From NCBI GenBank assembly GCA_944320405.1, contig CALUHI010000011.1:26592-90591 (forward strand): DNA of 64,000 bases. Reading direction: 5' to 3'. Each line of letters begins with the position of its first letter. Within the stretch, counting starts at the first letter, position 1. The notes beneath the pieces were generated by a model, which searched no databases, was not told the origin of the DNA, and saw nothing but the letters and a program-made list of their open reading frames with translations. The stretch comes from an uncultured Eggerthellaceae bacterium (GTDB lineage: Bacteria > Actinomycetota > Coriobacteriia > Coriobacteriales > Eggerthellaceae). Shown in pieces: positions 16,660 through 26,547 of the stretch. A program made the position numbers and the translations under genes.

Positions 16660-18408
16660 GTGCTCGACAAGAACATGTTCGCGCTTCCCGGCGCATCTCG
16701 CATGCTTGCCGTCCTCTGTTTTTTCACGCTGCTGAAGGCGGCCTCGGTGGTGGGGCAGGCGTGGATGCTGGCGACTGCCGTCGATCTGCTGCGCGCGGGA
16801 AGCCCGGTGGTCGATGCCGCGTTTGCGCTTGCAGGCTTTCTCGTCTGCTTTATGGCGCGCCAGGCCATCGTCTTTTTTCAGGACGGACTGCTCGAACGCT
16901 ATGCAGATGCGTGCGTGACGCAGCTGCGCTCCAGCCTGCTCCAACGCGTGTTCGCCGAGGGTCCGCTTTTCGTGGGCGCGATGGGGACGGGCAACGTGGT
17001 GACGCTGGCGCTTGAGGGTGCCGAACAAGTGGAGAACTATCTGCGGCTCGTGCTTCCCAAGATCGCCGGCGTGGTGATCATCCCGCTGGTGCTCCTGGCG
17101 TTTGCGTTCCCCTTCGACTGGGTGTCTGGCCTGATCATGCTTGTCGTGTTTCCGTTCATCATCTTCTACATGGTGCTTTTGGGCAAAACGGCAAAAGCCG
17201 AAGCCGACAAGCAGCATGACGAGTTCAACCGGCTGGCGAACCACTTCGTCGACACGCTGCGCGGCATCGATACGCTGAAGCTGTTCGGTCGCGGAGCCGA
17301 CCGCGGCGAAGAGGTGTTCGCCGCAAGCGAGCGCTTGCGCCGTGCAACGATGAAGACGTTGCGCACGGCCATCTTGAGCGGGGCGGTGCTGGATCTGTTC
17401 GCCACGTTTTCGGTGGCGGCGGTGGCCATCATGCTGGGGTTCCGCCTGGTGGATGGATCGATTGCCTTCTTCCCAGCGCTGTTGATGCTCATCCTGGTTC
17501 CCGAATACTTCAAGCCTATTCGCGAGTATGCGTCTGATTATCACGCGTCGTTGGATGGAAAGACGGCGCTGGCGTCTTTGTTGAAGGCGGCGCCGTTGGA
17601 TGCGCCGGCATTGCGGCTGGCGGAGCCAGGCGCGTCGTATCCGCCTTGGTCGGCTTCTTCGGTGCTTGAGGTTCGCGGAGTCTCGTTTGACTATGCGGAT
17701 CATCGGGGGCTCGAGGGAGTTTCGTTTTCTGCTCGCGGGTTCTCGAAGATCGCGATCGTGGGGATGAGCGGATCGGGGAAAAGCACGCTTGCCAATGTGG
17801 TTGGGGGGTTTGCGAAGCCATCCGAAGGCGGGTTCTGCGCATCTTTCGGCGACGGCGAGGAGCTGCGCCCGTTCGATCTTGCTTCGGACGCGTGGCGCAG
17901 GCAGGTGGCCTATATTCCGCAGGATCCTTACCTCTTCCATGCGTCGTTGCGCGACAACATTGCGTTTTACCGACCGGATGCCGATGATGCGGCCGTTGCG
18001 CGCGCGATTGAAGCGATGGGGCTGCAATCTTTGGTGGAGCAGCTTCCGCAGGGGCTCGACACGCCTATTGGCGAGGGCGCGCGGGCGCTTTCTGGCGGGC
18101 AGGCGCAGCGCATCGCGTTGGCGCGTGCGTTTCTTGACCCGTCGCGGCGCATCCTGATCTTCGACGAGCCCACGGCGCATTTGGACATTGAGACCGAGCT
18201 CGAGTTGAAGGAGCGCATGCTTCCGCTGATGGAGGGGCGGCTCGTGTTCTTTGCGACGCATCGCCTTCACTGGATCGGCAACATGGATGCGGTGCTGGTG
18301 ATGGAGGACGGGCGCGTGGCGGAGTTCGGCGCGCCTGATGAGCTCTTGGCGCGTGGAGGCGCCCTGACGCGTTTGGCTGAACGGACGTTGGAAGGTGGGC
18401 GACGATGA
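16660..18408 (+). CDS. cydD: Heterodimeric ABC exporter subunit CydD
   Basis: A 582-residue ABC half-exporter with six helices (residues about 10-300) and a C-terminal ATPase: Walker A IVGMSGSGKSTL, signature LSGGQAQRIALARAF, Walker B ILIFDEPTAHLD. With CydC it exports reduced thiols or haem-related compounds needed to assemble cytochrome bd oxidase. The start is a GTG with GGGGAGGAGG upstream. Its stop overlaps the cydC start. cydAB are not in the window, so this would be a split assembly locus. CydD rather than a generic exporter is inferred from the paired half-exporters. Confidence 0.85.
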   Translation: MLDKNMFALPGASRMLAVLCFFTLLKAASVVGQAWMLATAVDLLRAGSPVVDAAFALAGFLVCFMARQAIVFFQDGLLERYADACVTQLRSSLLQRVFAEGPLFVGAMGTGNVVTLALEGAEQVENYLRLVLPKIAGVVIIPLVLLAFAFPFDWVSGLIMLVVFPFIIFYMVLLGKTAKAEADKQHDEFNRLANHFVDTLRGIDTLKLFGRGADRGEEVFAASERLRRATMKTLRTAILSGAVLDLFATFSVAAVAIMLGFRLVDGSIAFFPALLMLILVPEYFKPIREYASDYHASLDGKTALASLLKAAPLDAPALRLAEPGASYPPWSASSVLEVRGVSFDYADHRGLEGVSFSARGFSKIAIVGMSGSGKSTLANVVGGFAKPSEGGFCASFGDGEELRPFDLASDAWRRQVAYIPQDPYLFHASLRDNIAFYRPDADDAAVARAIEAMGLQSLVEQLPQGLDTPIGEGARALSGGQAQRIALARAFLDPSRRILIFDEPTAHLDIETELELKERMLPLMEGRLVFFATHRLHWIGNMDAVLVMEDGRVAEFGAPDELLARGGALTRLAERTLEGGRR

Positions 18409-20210
18409 GCCATTCTCGCGAATTTGCTCCAACCGTTCAGCGCTCAAACGCAGCGTCGGGCTCCGTCTGTCGAGCGCCGCTTTGGCGTCGCGACACATGG
18501 ATCAAGCCGTTTTTCAGGCAATATCGCCGCGCGCTGCTACTGGCGCTTGCGCTGGGCCTTGCAACGTTTGTGTTCGCGGCGGCGCTGATGTTCACTTCCG
18601 GCTATCTGATCAGCGGTGCGCCGTTGGTGGTGTCGGTGCTGGTTCTCAATGTTCCGCTGGGGCTGGTGCGCCTGTGTGGCGTGGGCAAGCCAATCCTCAA
18701 TTACTTCGAGCGCCTGGCCAGCCACGATTGGGTGTTGCGCATGACCAGCGCCCTTCGTCTGAGGCTCTACCGCGCAGCGGAAAGCGAAGCGATGGCGTTT
18801 GGGTCCAAGCGCTCTACCGGCGATGTACTGGGCCTTCTGGCGCAGGATGTGGGGCATATCCAGAACCTGTACCTCAGGACGCTGTTCCCGTTGGCGCTTG
18901 GCGGAATCCTCTACCTTGCGCTGGTGGTATGCACCGGCGTGCTTTCTTTTCAGCTGGGGCTTGCGATCCTTGTACTGACCGGGCTTGCCGCCGTAGCAGC
19001 GCCCCTCATCTCCGTGCTGGCAAACGCCGCGCGCGAGGCGCGTCGCAAGCAGCAGCGGGCACGCCTGTACGACACGCTTTCCGACAACGTCTTAGGCGTG
19101 GCGGACTGGATGTTCGCTCAGCGCGGCGCCGATTACCTTGCGGCGCACGAGGACGCCCAACGTGCCCTTCGTGCCGAGCAGCGCCGTATCGAGCGCTTCA
19201 ACCGTGTGCGCGACTTGGCGTTGCAGCTTGTGTTCGGGGCGATCGTCGTGGTGCTGCTGGCGTGGGCAGGAACGCGCTTTGGCGGGCTTCCCGACGGCGG
19301 GGCGAACTGGGTGGCGGCGTTTGCTTTGGGGTTCTTCCCGCTCATCGAAGTGTTTGCGCCGCTGTCATCCGCCGCGCAGGAAGCGGGCGCCTACCGCGAT
19401 TCCATCGAGCGCCTGAACGATCTGCCCGACCCGGATGAGACGCCGCGCGCAACGCATGTGGCGCCGCGGGAACCGTTGGACATAAGCCTTGAAGGAGTGC
19501 AGTTCCGCTACGAGGGAGAAGCCGAAGACACGCTCCGCGGGCTCAGCCTCCGCATCCCCTTTGGCCAAAAGATCGCCGTTCTTGGGCGCAGCGGGGCGGG
19601 CAAGTCCACGCTCGCATCGATAATCCGCGGCGATCTTGTGCCCCAACAGGGCTCGGCCATGCTTGGCGGCGTTCCATGCGCGGCGCTTGGCGACGGCATG
19701 GCGCGCTACTTGGGCGTTATCCAGCAACGCACGTATCTGTTCAACGCAACGCTATTGGACAACCTGCGTATCGGCAACCCCGACGCCACCGAAACGGAAG
19801 TCCGCGCGGCGCTGGTTCGCGTGGGGCTTGACGAGCTTTTGGAGCGTCTTCCGCAGGGGCTGCACACGATGGTCGACGAGGCAGGGAAGCGCTTCTCGGG
19901 CGGCGAGCGCCATCGTATCGCGCTTGCGCGCGTGCTTCTGCAGGGCGCACCCGTCGTGATTCTGGACGAGCCGTTCGCCGCGCTCGACCCCATCACCGAG
20001 CGGGAGCTGCTCGACACGCTGCTCGATGTTTTCGCTGATCGAACACTCATTTTGATCACGCATCATTTGCAGGGGGTCTCCAAGCTCGACCGCGTGGTGT
20101 TCATTGCTGACGGTACCGTCTCGCTTGATGGAGCTCCGGATGACCTCGAACGCGAAAGCGTCTACTACCGCCGCTTGCTTGCGCTCGACCGCGGCGGCCG
20201 CCTCGGTTAG
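18405..20210 (+). CDS. cydC: Heterodimeric ABC exporter subunit CydC
   Basis: A 601-residue ABC half-exporter that pairs with CydD. Membrane helices lie at residues about 45-340, the ATPase at 360-595: Walker A AVLGRSGAGKSTLAS, signature FSGGERHRIALARVL, Walker B VVILDEPFAALD. The start ATG overlaps the cydD stop (ATGA), implying translational coupling. The region after GAPLVVSVLVLNVPLG matches the CydC-type membrane domain. Confidence 0.86.
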   Translation: MSHSREFAPTVQRSNAASGSVCRAPLWRRDTWIKPFFRQYRRALLLALALGLATFVFAAALMFTSGYLISGAPLVVSVLVLNVPLGLVRLCGVGKPILNYFERLASHDWVLRMTSALRLRLYRAAESEAMAFGSKRSTGDVLGLLAQDVGHIQNLYLRTLFPLALGGILYLALVVCTGVLSFQLGLAILVLTGLAAVAAPLISVLANAAREARRKQQRARLYDTLSDNVLGVADWMFAQRGADYLAAHEDAQRALRAEQRRIERFNRVRDLALQLVFGAIVVVLLAWAGTRFGGLPDGGANWVAAFALGFFPLIEVFAPLSSAAQEAGAYRDSIERLNDLPDPDETPRATHVAPREPLDISLEGVQFRYEGEAEDTLRGLSLRIPFGQKIAVLGRSGAGKSTLASIIRGDLVPQQGSAMLGGVPCAALGDGMARYLGVIQQRTYLFNATLLDNLRIGNPDATETEVRAALVRVGLDELLERLPQGLHTMVDEAGKRFSGGERHRIALARVLLQGAPVVILDEPFAALDPITERELLDTLLDVFADRTLILITHHLQGVSKLDRVVFIADGTVSLDGAPDDLERESVYYRRLLALDRGGRLG

Positions 20211-20386
20211 TCTTTCGCTTGGTTTTCCCCTTTCCGCGGAAATCGTGTATGCTTACGCACGTTGCGCTTTCGGCGGCGGTGTTGCCGGTGCGCGCATATC
20301 CCCGCACACGCTAAACAATTAGGTGGGGCAACCGTGTGAACGATCCGCGCCGGCGCTGAGGACGCCGCGCAAGAAGGAGGAACCCC

Positions 20387-22930
20387 ATGAAGCTGGTGGT
20401 TACCGAGAAGAACGACGCCGCCCAGAAAATCGCCGATCTGCTGGGCGCGACCAAACCCAAAGCCGACAAAGTCTACAACACCCCCGTCTACCGCTTCAAC
20501 GTAGACGGCGAGGAATGGGTCACCATCGGCCTGCGCGGCCACATCCTTGAACCCGATTTTACTCCGTCGCTCGTTTACAAAAAGCGCGGCGGCTGGCAGG
20601 GCGTGACCGCCGAAGGGGAGGCCATCCCCGCCGACATTCCGGCAAGTCTGCCCAAGCCCCCGTTCAAAAAGAAGAAGCCCTTCACCGAGGACGGCGTGGA
20701 GCTCAAGGGCTGGAAGATGGATGCGCTGCCGTACCTGGTGTACGCGCCGGTGGAGAAGCTTCCCAAGGAAAAAGACATCATTCGCTCGCTGAAGAATCTG
20801 GCGAAGAAGGCTGATTCCATCATCATCGCCACCGACTTCGACCGTGAAGGCGAGCTTATCGGATCTGACGCGCTCGAGTGCATCCGCGAGGTCAATCCAG
20901 CGGCACCGGTGAGCCGCGCCCGCTATTCCGCATTCACCAAGGGCGAGATCACGAGCGCGTTCTCGAATCTGGTGGAGATGGACGACAACCTGGCGGCGGC
21001 AGGCGGATCCCGTCGCGACATCGACCTGATCTGGGGCGCCGTGCTCACGCGCTACCTGACGCTGGTGAAGTTCGCTGGTTACGGCAACGTGCGCAGCTCT
21101 GGCCGCGTGCAAACGCCAACCCTGGCGCTGATCGTGGCGCGCGAGCGCGAGCGTTTGGCGTTCGTGCCCGAAGACTATTGGGTCATTCGCGGCCGCTTCG
21201 ACGCTGCTGCGCAGGCTGGCCCTACCGATGGTGAGGGAGAGCTTGCCTTTGAAGCGCCGCATGCTACGGCGCGTTTCAAGGAAGAGGCGGCCGCAAGGGC
21301 AGCGATGGCGCACATCGAGGGTGCGAAGTCGGCCCGCGTGGAGGCCGTCGAGAAGAAGCGCCGCCGCGTGGCGCCTCCCGTGCCGTTCAACACCACCAGC
21401 CTGATGGCAGCCGCATCCGCCGAGGGCCTTTCCCCGGCGCGCACCATGCGCATCGCCGAGAGCCTGTACATGGACGGCTACATCAGCTACCCCCGCGTGG
21501 ACAACACGGTGTATCCCTCCACGCTCGATCTGCGTGAAACCGTGCAGACCATCGCCGGCAATCCCGCTTATGCGCCGTATTGCAAAAAGCTGCTGGCGAA
21601 GGGCAAGCTCACGGCTACGCGCGGCAAGAAGGAAACCACCGACCATCCGCCGATCTATCCCACGGCGCTCGCGACGCCGGACAATCTGGCGCCTGCCGAC
21701 TGGAAGCTCTACAACCTGATTGCGCGCCGCTTTTTGGCCACGCTTTCCGATGCGGCGACGGTCGAGGGCACCAAGGTGACGCTGGACGTTGCTGGCGAGC
21801 CGTTCGTCGCGAAGGGCGACGTGCTGGTGGAGCCGGGCTTCCGCGCCATTTACCCCTACGGTTTGAAAAAAGACGAGCAGCTGCCTGCACTTGAACAGGG
21901 CCAGCAGATCGCCTTCAACGGCGCAACCTGCACAAAGAAGCAGACCGAGCCCCCTGCGCGCTACAGCCAGGGCAAGCTCATTCAAGAGATGGAGAAGCTG
22001 GGCCTGGGCACCAAGTCAACGCGCCACAGCATCATCGAGCGCCTTTACACAGTGAAATACATCCAAAACGACCCCATCGAACCCAGCCAGCTGGGCATGG
22101 CGGTGTGCGACGCGCTCGACAAGTTCGCGCCTCACATCACGCACCCCCAGATGACGGCCGAGCTCGAAGAGGAAATGGACGCTATCGCCGAGGGCGGCAA
22201 GACGAAAGCCGCCGTGGTCATGAATTCCCGCAACCTGCTGTCCGAGCAGCTTGCCAACCTGATGCCCCACTCCGAGGAAGTGAAAGACGCGCTTGCCGAC
22301 GCCGTTGCGGCCGACGCGTATGTGGGGAAATGCCCCAAGTGTGGAAAAGACCTGCAGCTGCGCGCCAGCCAGAAGACCCGCGGCATGTTCATCGGCTGCG
22401 CCGGTTGGCCCGACTGCGACGTGACTTACCCGCTGCCCAAGGGCAAGATCGAAGCATTGCCCGAACCGTGCCCCACGTGCGGCATGCCGCAGGTGAAAGT
22501 GACGGCATTCCGCTCCAAGCCGCGCACCATCTGCATCGATCCCAATTGCGCTTCCAACAAAGAGCCGGACGTGGTGGTGGGCGAATGCCCGACGTGCAAG
22601 GAGAAGGGCGTTTCCGCCAAGCTCGTTGCGCGCAAGAACCCCAAAACGTTGAACCGCTTCATCCGCTGCGAGAACTACGATGACTGCGGTACGGGCTATC
22701 CGTTGCCGCAGTACGGCAAGCTCACCGCCACCGACGAGGTGTGCGAGCACTGCGGCGCGCCGATGGTCATCGTCACCACCAACCGCGGCCCGTGGAAGCT
22801 GTGCCCCAACTTCGATTGCCCCGGCAAGGAGAACGATGAATCCAAGAAAGCCTCCGGCCGCGGTGGTCGCCGAGGTGCGAAGGGCGCCCGCAGCGGCGCC
22901 AAGCGCACGACAACGAAGAAGAAGGCGTAG
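20387..22930 (+). CDS. topA: DNA topoisomerase I
   Basis: An 847-residue type IA topoisomerase that relaxes negative supercoils. The TOPRIM domain starts at residue 1 (MKLVVTEKNDAAQKIADLLG) and includes TDFDREGELIG. The catalytic Tyr is in YISYPRVDNTVYP. The C-terminus has several four-Cys zinc ribbons (CPKCGKDLQ, CPTCGMPQV, CPTCKEKG, CEHCGAP) and a basic Lys/Arg tail. The N-terminal motif and linked zinc ribbons are more like archaeal TopA than E. coli TopA; this is judged by eye. AAGGAGG lies before the ATG. Confidence 0.95.
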   Translation: MKLVVTEKNDAAQKIADLLGATKPKADKVYNTPVYRFNVDGEEWVTIGLRGHILEPDFTPSLVYKKRGGWQGVTAEGEAIPADIPASLPKPPFKKKKPFTEDGVELKGWKMDALPYLVYAPVEKLPKEKDIIRSLKNLAKKADSIIIATDFDREGELIGSDALECIREVNPAAPVSRARYSAFTKGEITSAFSNLVEMDDNLAAAGGSRRDIDLIWGAVLTRYLTLVKFAGYGNVRSSGRVQTPTLALIVARERERLAFVPEDYWVIRGRFDAAAQAGPTDGEGELAFEAPHATARFKEEAAARAAMAHIEGAKSARVEAVEKKRRRVAPPVPFNTTSLMAAASAEGLSPARTMRIAESLYMDGYISYPRVDNTVYPSTLDLRETVQTIAGNPAYAPYCKKLLAKGKLTATRGKKETTDHPPIYPTALATPDNLAPADWKLYNLIARRFLATLSDAATVEGTKVTLDVAGEPFVAKGDVLVEPGFRAIYPYGLKKDEQLPALEQGQQIAFNGATCTKKQTEPPARYSQGKLIQEMEKLGLGTKSTRHSIIERLYTVKYIQNDPIEPSQLGMAVCDALDKFAPHITHPQMTAELEEEMDAIAEGGKTKAAVVMNSRNLLSEQLANLMPHSEEVKDALADAVAADAYVGKCPKCGKDLQLRASQKTRGMFIGCAGWPDCDVTYPLPKGKIEALPEPCPTCGMPQVKVTAFRSKPRTICIDPNCASNKEPDVVVGECPTCKEKGVSAKLVARKNPKTLNRFIRCENYDDCGTGYPLPQYGKLTATDEVCEHCGAPMVIVTTNRGPWKLCPNFDCPGKENDESKKASGRGGRRGAKGARSGAKRTTTKKKA

Positions 22931-22933
22931 GCC

Positions 22934-23749
22934 ATGAGCGATTCCAGCTCGCCGGTGGCGCTGAACGCCGCCGAAACCCAGAAGGCCATCGAGCGCGTAG
23001 CGCTGGGCAAGACGACGATGCCGCCTGCACGCGTGCTCGTGTCGGCCATGCTCGCCGGCGCCTACATTGCGTTCGGCGCGCTGTTCTTCTGCTTGGTGAC
23101 CTCTGACGCCAGCCTGCCGTTTGCCGTCTCGCGCGTTTTGGGCGGCGTGAGCTTCTGCTTGGGCCTTGTGCTGGTGGTGTGCTGCGGATCCGAGCTGTTC
23201 ACGGGCAACATCATGATGATGGGCGCGCTTGGCACGGGCACCGTCTCGTGGGGGCACATTGCGAAGAACTGGTCGCTGGTGTGGCTGGGCAACTTTGCGG
23301 GCGCCTTGATTGCGGTCGCACTTGTGTTTTTCGCCAACATTGGGGCGATGAACGGCGGCGCGGTCGCTGAAACCATGGTGAGCGTCGCTGCTGGCAAGGC
23401 GGTGTTCGATGCGCCTGCGCTCTTCTTCAAGGGCGTTCTTTGCAACATCTTTGTGTGCCTGGCAGTGCGCATCGGGTTTTCATCCCGCGCCATCGTCGAC
23501 AAGGTCGTGGGCGTGCTCTTGCCCATCACGGCGTTCGTTGCTTGCGGATTCGAGCACTGCGTTGCCAATATGTTCTTCCTGTTCATAGGCTTGGCGCAAA
23601 ATCTTGCAGGCGTGGGTGTTGCCGGCGCGGTTGATCCGGCAGGCATCGCGTTCAACCTGGTGGTCGTCACGCTGGGCAACATCGTGGGTGGCGTCATCGT
23701 TGCCGGCGTGTACTGGTTTTTGCTGGGCACCCGCCGCGAGAAGCGATAA
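22934..23749 (+). CDS. Formate/nitrite transporter family channel
   Basis: A 271-residue FNT-family membrane protein (FocA/NirC/HSC type), forming pentameric channels for formate, nitrite or hydrosulfide. About six helices are visible. Typical blocks are CGSELFTGNIMMM, WLGNFAGALI, KGVLCNIFVCLAVRIG and FEHCVANMFFL. It begins three bases after topA. Substrate cannot be told from sequence; formate would suit an anaerobe with malic enzyme and fumarase nearby. Confidence 0.92.
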   Translation: MSDSSSPVALNAAETQKAIERVALGKTTMPPARVLVSAMLAGAYIAFGALFFCLVTSDASLPFAVSRVLGGVSFCLGLVLVVCCGSELFTGNIMMMGALGTGTVSWGHIAKNWSLVWLGNFAGALIAVALVFFANIGAMNGGAVAETMVSVAAGKAVFDAPALFFKGVLCNIFVCLAVRIGFSSRAIVDKVVGVLLPITAFVACGFEHCVANMFFLFIGLAQNLAGVGVAGAVDPAGIAFNLVVVTLGNIVGGVIVAGVYWFLLGTRREKR

Positions 23750-23881
23750 CCGCCGCCGCTTATCTGGACGGATGGTGGAGGGACCTGCGCACCGATGCCC
23801 GGCGGTGCGGGAGGGTATACAATGGCGCCCGTTGGATCGCAACGGCGGGGTAGCGTCCGCATTTCGACTGAAAGGCTCATC

Positions 23882-25030
23882 ATGGATTTGAAGGAAAAGG
23901 CCCTCGAACTGCATCGCGAGTGGAATGGCAAGCTGGACACCGTGCCCAAGATGGATATCTCCACGCGCGAAGATCTGGCGCTTGCTTATACGCCGGGCGT
24001 CGCCGAACCCTGCAAGGTGATCGCGAAGGAGCCCGCCGCCGTCTATGAGTACACGCAGAAGGCCAACACCATCGCCGTGGTGAGCGATGGCAGCGCCGTG
24101 CTCGGCTTGGGCAACATCGGGCCTTTGGCCGCTATGCCCGTTATGGAGGGCAAATGCGCTCTGTTCAAGTCGTTCGGCGATGTCAACGCTGTGCCCATCT
24201 GCCTTGACACGCAGGATGTCGATGAGATTGTCGAAACGGTCATCCGCATTGCCCCCGCTTTCGGCGGCATCAACCTGGAGGATATCTCCGCGCCGCGCTG
24301 CTTCGAGGTGGAGCGTCGCTTGATTGAGGCGCTCGACATCCCTGTGTTCCATGACGATCAGCACGGCACCGCCATCGTGGTGCTTTCTGGCGTTATCAAC
24401 GCGCTGCGCCTGACCGGCAAGAAGAAGGAAGACTGCCGCGTGGTGGTCAACGGTGCTGGCTCTGCAGGCATTGCCATCGCGAAGCTGCTGCTCACCTACG
24501 GCTTCAAGCATCTGACGCTGGTTGACCGCTGCGGCATCATCAGCTCGCGCTCCGAGGGCATCAACGAGGCCCAGCGCGCGATGCTGGCCACCACCAACCT
24601 CGATGACGTCGACGGTACGTTGGCTGATGCGCTCAAGGGTGCCGACATCTTCATTGGCGTGTCCGCTCCCAACATCGTGTCTGAGGAAATGGTTGCCTCC
24701 ATGGCCGACGACGCCATCCTGTTCGCGATGGCCAACCCCGACCCCGAGATTCTGCCTGATGCGGCCAAGCGCGCCGGTGCTCGCGTGGTGGGGACGGGCC
24801 GCTCCGACTTCCCGAACCAGATCAACAACGTGGTGGCGTTCCCTGGCATCTTCAAGGGCGCGCTCGCGGCGCGTGCGACGCGTATCACCGAGGAGATGAA
24901 GCTTGCGGCTGCCGAGGCGCTTGCGGCGCTCGTGTCCGATGAGGAGCTGTGCGAGGACTTCATCATGCCTGAGCCGTTTGATCCGCGTGCGGTTGATGCG
25001 GTGGCTCATGCGGTGGAGGCTGCTGTTTAG
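23882..25030 (+). CDS. NAD(P)-dependent malic enzyme
   Basis: A 382-residue cytosolic malic enzyme converting malate to pyruvate and CO2 with reduction of NAD(P). It has LAYTPGVAEPC, the metal-binding loop FHDDQHGTAIVVL and the Rossmann motif VVVNGAGSAGIAIAKLLL; the C-terminus includes ANPDPEILPD. This is the short bacterial type without a phosphotransacetylase domain. The ATG at 23882 has AAAGG upstream; an earlier in-frame ATG at 23795 lacks support. Gene order with an FNT channel suggests central C4/C1 metabolism. Confidence 0.93.
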   Translation: MDLKEKALELHREWNGKLDTVPKMDISTREDLALAYTPGVAEPCKVIAKEPAAVYEYTQKANTIAVVSDGSAVLGLGNIGPLAAMPVMEGKCALFKSFGDVNAVPICLDTQDVDEIVETVIRIAPAFGGINLEDISAPRCFEVERRLIEALDIPVFHDDQHGTAIVVLSGVINALRLTGKKKEDCRVVVNGAGSAGIAIAKLLLTYGFKHLTLVDRCGIISSRSEGINEAQRAMLATTNLDDVDGTLADALKGADIFIGVSAPNIVSEEMVASMADDAILFAMANPDPEILPDAAKRAGARVVGTGRSDFPNQINNVVAFPGIFKGALAARATRITEEMKLAAAEALAALVSDEELCEDFIMPEPFDPRAVDAVAHAVEAAV

Positions 25031-25331
25031 GCGCAATCTGATCTTTTCGACCTGTTCGCCCCGGATGGCGGGCGGGGGCTCCGTGCTCAAACAGTCCTGA
25101 GCTCGCTCAAAAGCGCCCACCCGCCCGCTCGGGCGGATAAAATGTTTGTCAACAGTCCACTGGACTGTTGACCATGCGGAACTGCGCGCGGAACCCCCGC
25201 CCGCCATCCGGGGCTACGTTGTCTTTGTTGGGAGTTTTTTTGCTTCTTATACGGCGACGGGCGCACAGGGGAGGGAAGTACCTGCGCGCCCGTCTTCGGT
25301 TCGAGCTTGCCACAGCAAGCTGGTTGCCGTG
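25031..25331. other. 301-bp convergent spacer with a long inverted repeat
   Basis: Lies between the stops of malic enzyme and the metal-binding lipoprotein. It is almost filled by the 157-nt structure at 25058-25214. No ORF is convincing. Confidence 0.6.
25058..25214. repeat. Long inverted repeat C (26-nt arms, 105-nt core)
   Basis: Left arm 25058-25083 (GCCCCGGATGG... ending CTCCG) and right arm 25189-25214 pair at 25 of 26 positions. The 105-nt core holds a second near-perfect palindrome, CAACAGTCCA-C-TGGACTGTTG (25150-25170), and a GCCCG/CGGGC hairpin. The layout matches the in-frame elements at 14841 and 32066 but the core is unrelated. It could act as a two-way terminator between convergent genes, though no long T-tract follows. 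Confidence 0.8.
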
Positions 25332-26474
25332 TTAGGCCTTCGGCGTGGCCTTTGCGATGAGCTCGTTGAGCTCTTCGTCGGACAGGTCGTAGCCGTAGAA
25401 CGTGGAGTAGTAGCTCTTCGTCACGTCGGCGATGGTGTCGTCGAACTTGTCGGGATACAACAGGCGCGGCAGCCACTGCATGCCCATCACCTGGTTGACC
25501 GTCGGCGGGTTGTTCAGCCAGTTGTACGGGGTGCCGGGGGCCTCGTAGTAGTTGCCGTTGTCGATGGCGGAGATGCCGTCCCATGCGGGATCGTCGGCGA
25601 CCGCATCGTAGATGCTGCCGTAGCCGAAGATGATCATCTCGGGATCCCACAGCGCGATCTGCTCAAGGCTGGACTCGCTGCCGGTGCCTTTGTTGCTGGC
25701 GTTCTCGAGCACGGCCACGTTGTTCGCGAACATGTCAACGACCTGCGCCTGGTAGGTGTCCTTGCCGATGACGTTGGTGCCGTCTTCGCCCAACAGGTAC
25801 AGCACGCTGACGCGCTCATCCTCGGGGATGGTCTCCATGACGGCGGTCACTTCGTCGTAGGCCTGCTGGCAGTACTCGGAAAGCTCGGTGCCGCGCTCTT
25901 CCATGCCCAGCAGCTCGCCGAGCTTCTCGTAGGCGGCGCCGTAGTCGTCAAGCTTCGTTTCGATGAACACGCAGGGGATGCCCAGCTGCTCCTGCAGGGT
26001 GTCCAGATCCTCGGCGATGCCGTCTTTCATCTCGCCGGTGTCGATGAGCACCTGCGGGTCGGCGGCGGCGACAGCTTCTTTGTTGAGGTCGCCCTTGGCG
26101 CCGAAGATCTCACCGAACACAGGAAGGCTGGTAACGTCGATCTCGGAGCCCAGATACTTCTGCTGCGATTCCGAAAGCTCCTGAGACAGGCCGACCATCT
26201 TCTCGGGTGCCATGGTGAGCAGCACCTGGTTGGCCGTGTGGCCAGAGGGTGCGATGCGGTCGATGGTTGCGGGAACCTCGACCGTGCGGCCTGCGTCGTC
26301 GGTGAACTGCACGGTTTCGGTGCTGGCCTCGCTTGCGGGCTCGGAGGTTCCGCCGCTTGAATCGCCGTTGCTCGACGAGCAGCCAACGGCGCTGAACGCC
26401 AGGCCCAGGCACAGCGCCATGGCGGCCAGAACCGCCAGTAGCTTCGCATGCCGCTTCTTGCTGAGAGTGCTCAT
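25332..26474 (-). CDS. Metal-complex ABC transporter substrate-binding lipoprotein
   Basis: A 380-residue class III binding protein (FepB/BtuF-like). The signal peptide ends in a lipobox (SAVGCSSS), so it is membrane-tethered. After a Ser/Glu linker, the fold begins with VQFTDDAGRTVEVPATIDRI, typical of siderophore, haem or cobalamin binders. It forms an operon with the ATPase, permease and DUF364 protein upstream. The ligand is not evident. Confidence 0.88.
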   Translation of the reverse strand: MSTLSKKRHAKLLAVLAAMALCLGLAFSAVGCSSSNGDSSGGTSEPASEASTETVQFTDDAGRTVEVPATIDRIAPSGHTANQVLLTMAPEKMVGLSQELSESQQKYLGSEIDVTSLPVFGEIFGAKGDLNKEAVAAADPQVLIDTGEMKDGIAEDLDTLQEQLGIPCVFIETKLDDYGAAYEKLGELLGMEERGTELSEYCQQAYDEVTAVMETIPEDERVSVLYLLGEDGTNVIGKDTYQAQVVDMFANNVAVLENASNKGTGSESSLEQIALWDPEMIIFGYGSIYDAVADDPAWDGISAIDNGNYYEAPGTPYNWLNNPPTVNQVMGMQWLPRLLYPDKFDDTIADVTKSYYSTFYGYDLSDEELNELIAKATPKA

Positions 26475-26547
26475 GATTCCTTCCTTTCCGTTGCTCTTCC
26501 GACGTCGAGATCCGCCCGCCGTCGGCCTGCCGGCCTCCCTTTGCCGG

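Noticed and set aside
16474..18498. 674-codon leftward frame over cydD
   Set aside because: Arg/His-rich translation typical of antisense in GC-rich DNA; the rightward frame is a clear ABC exporter.
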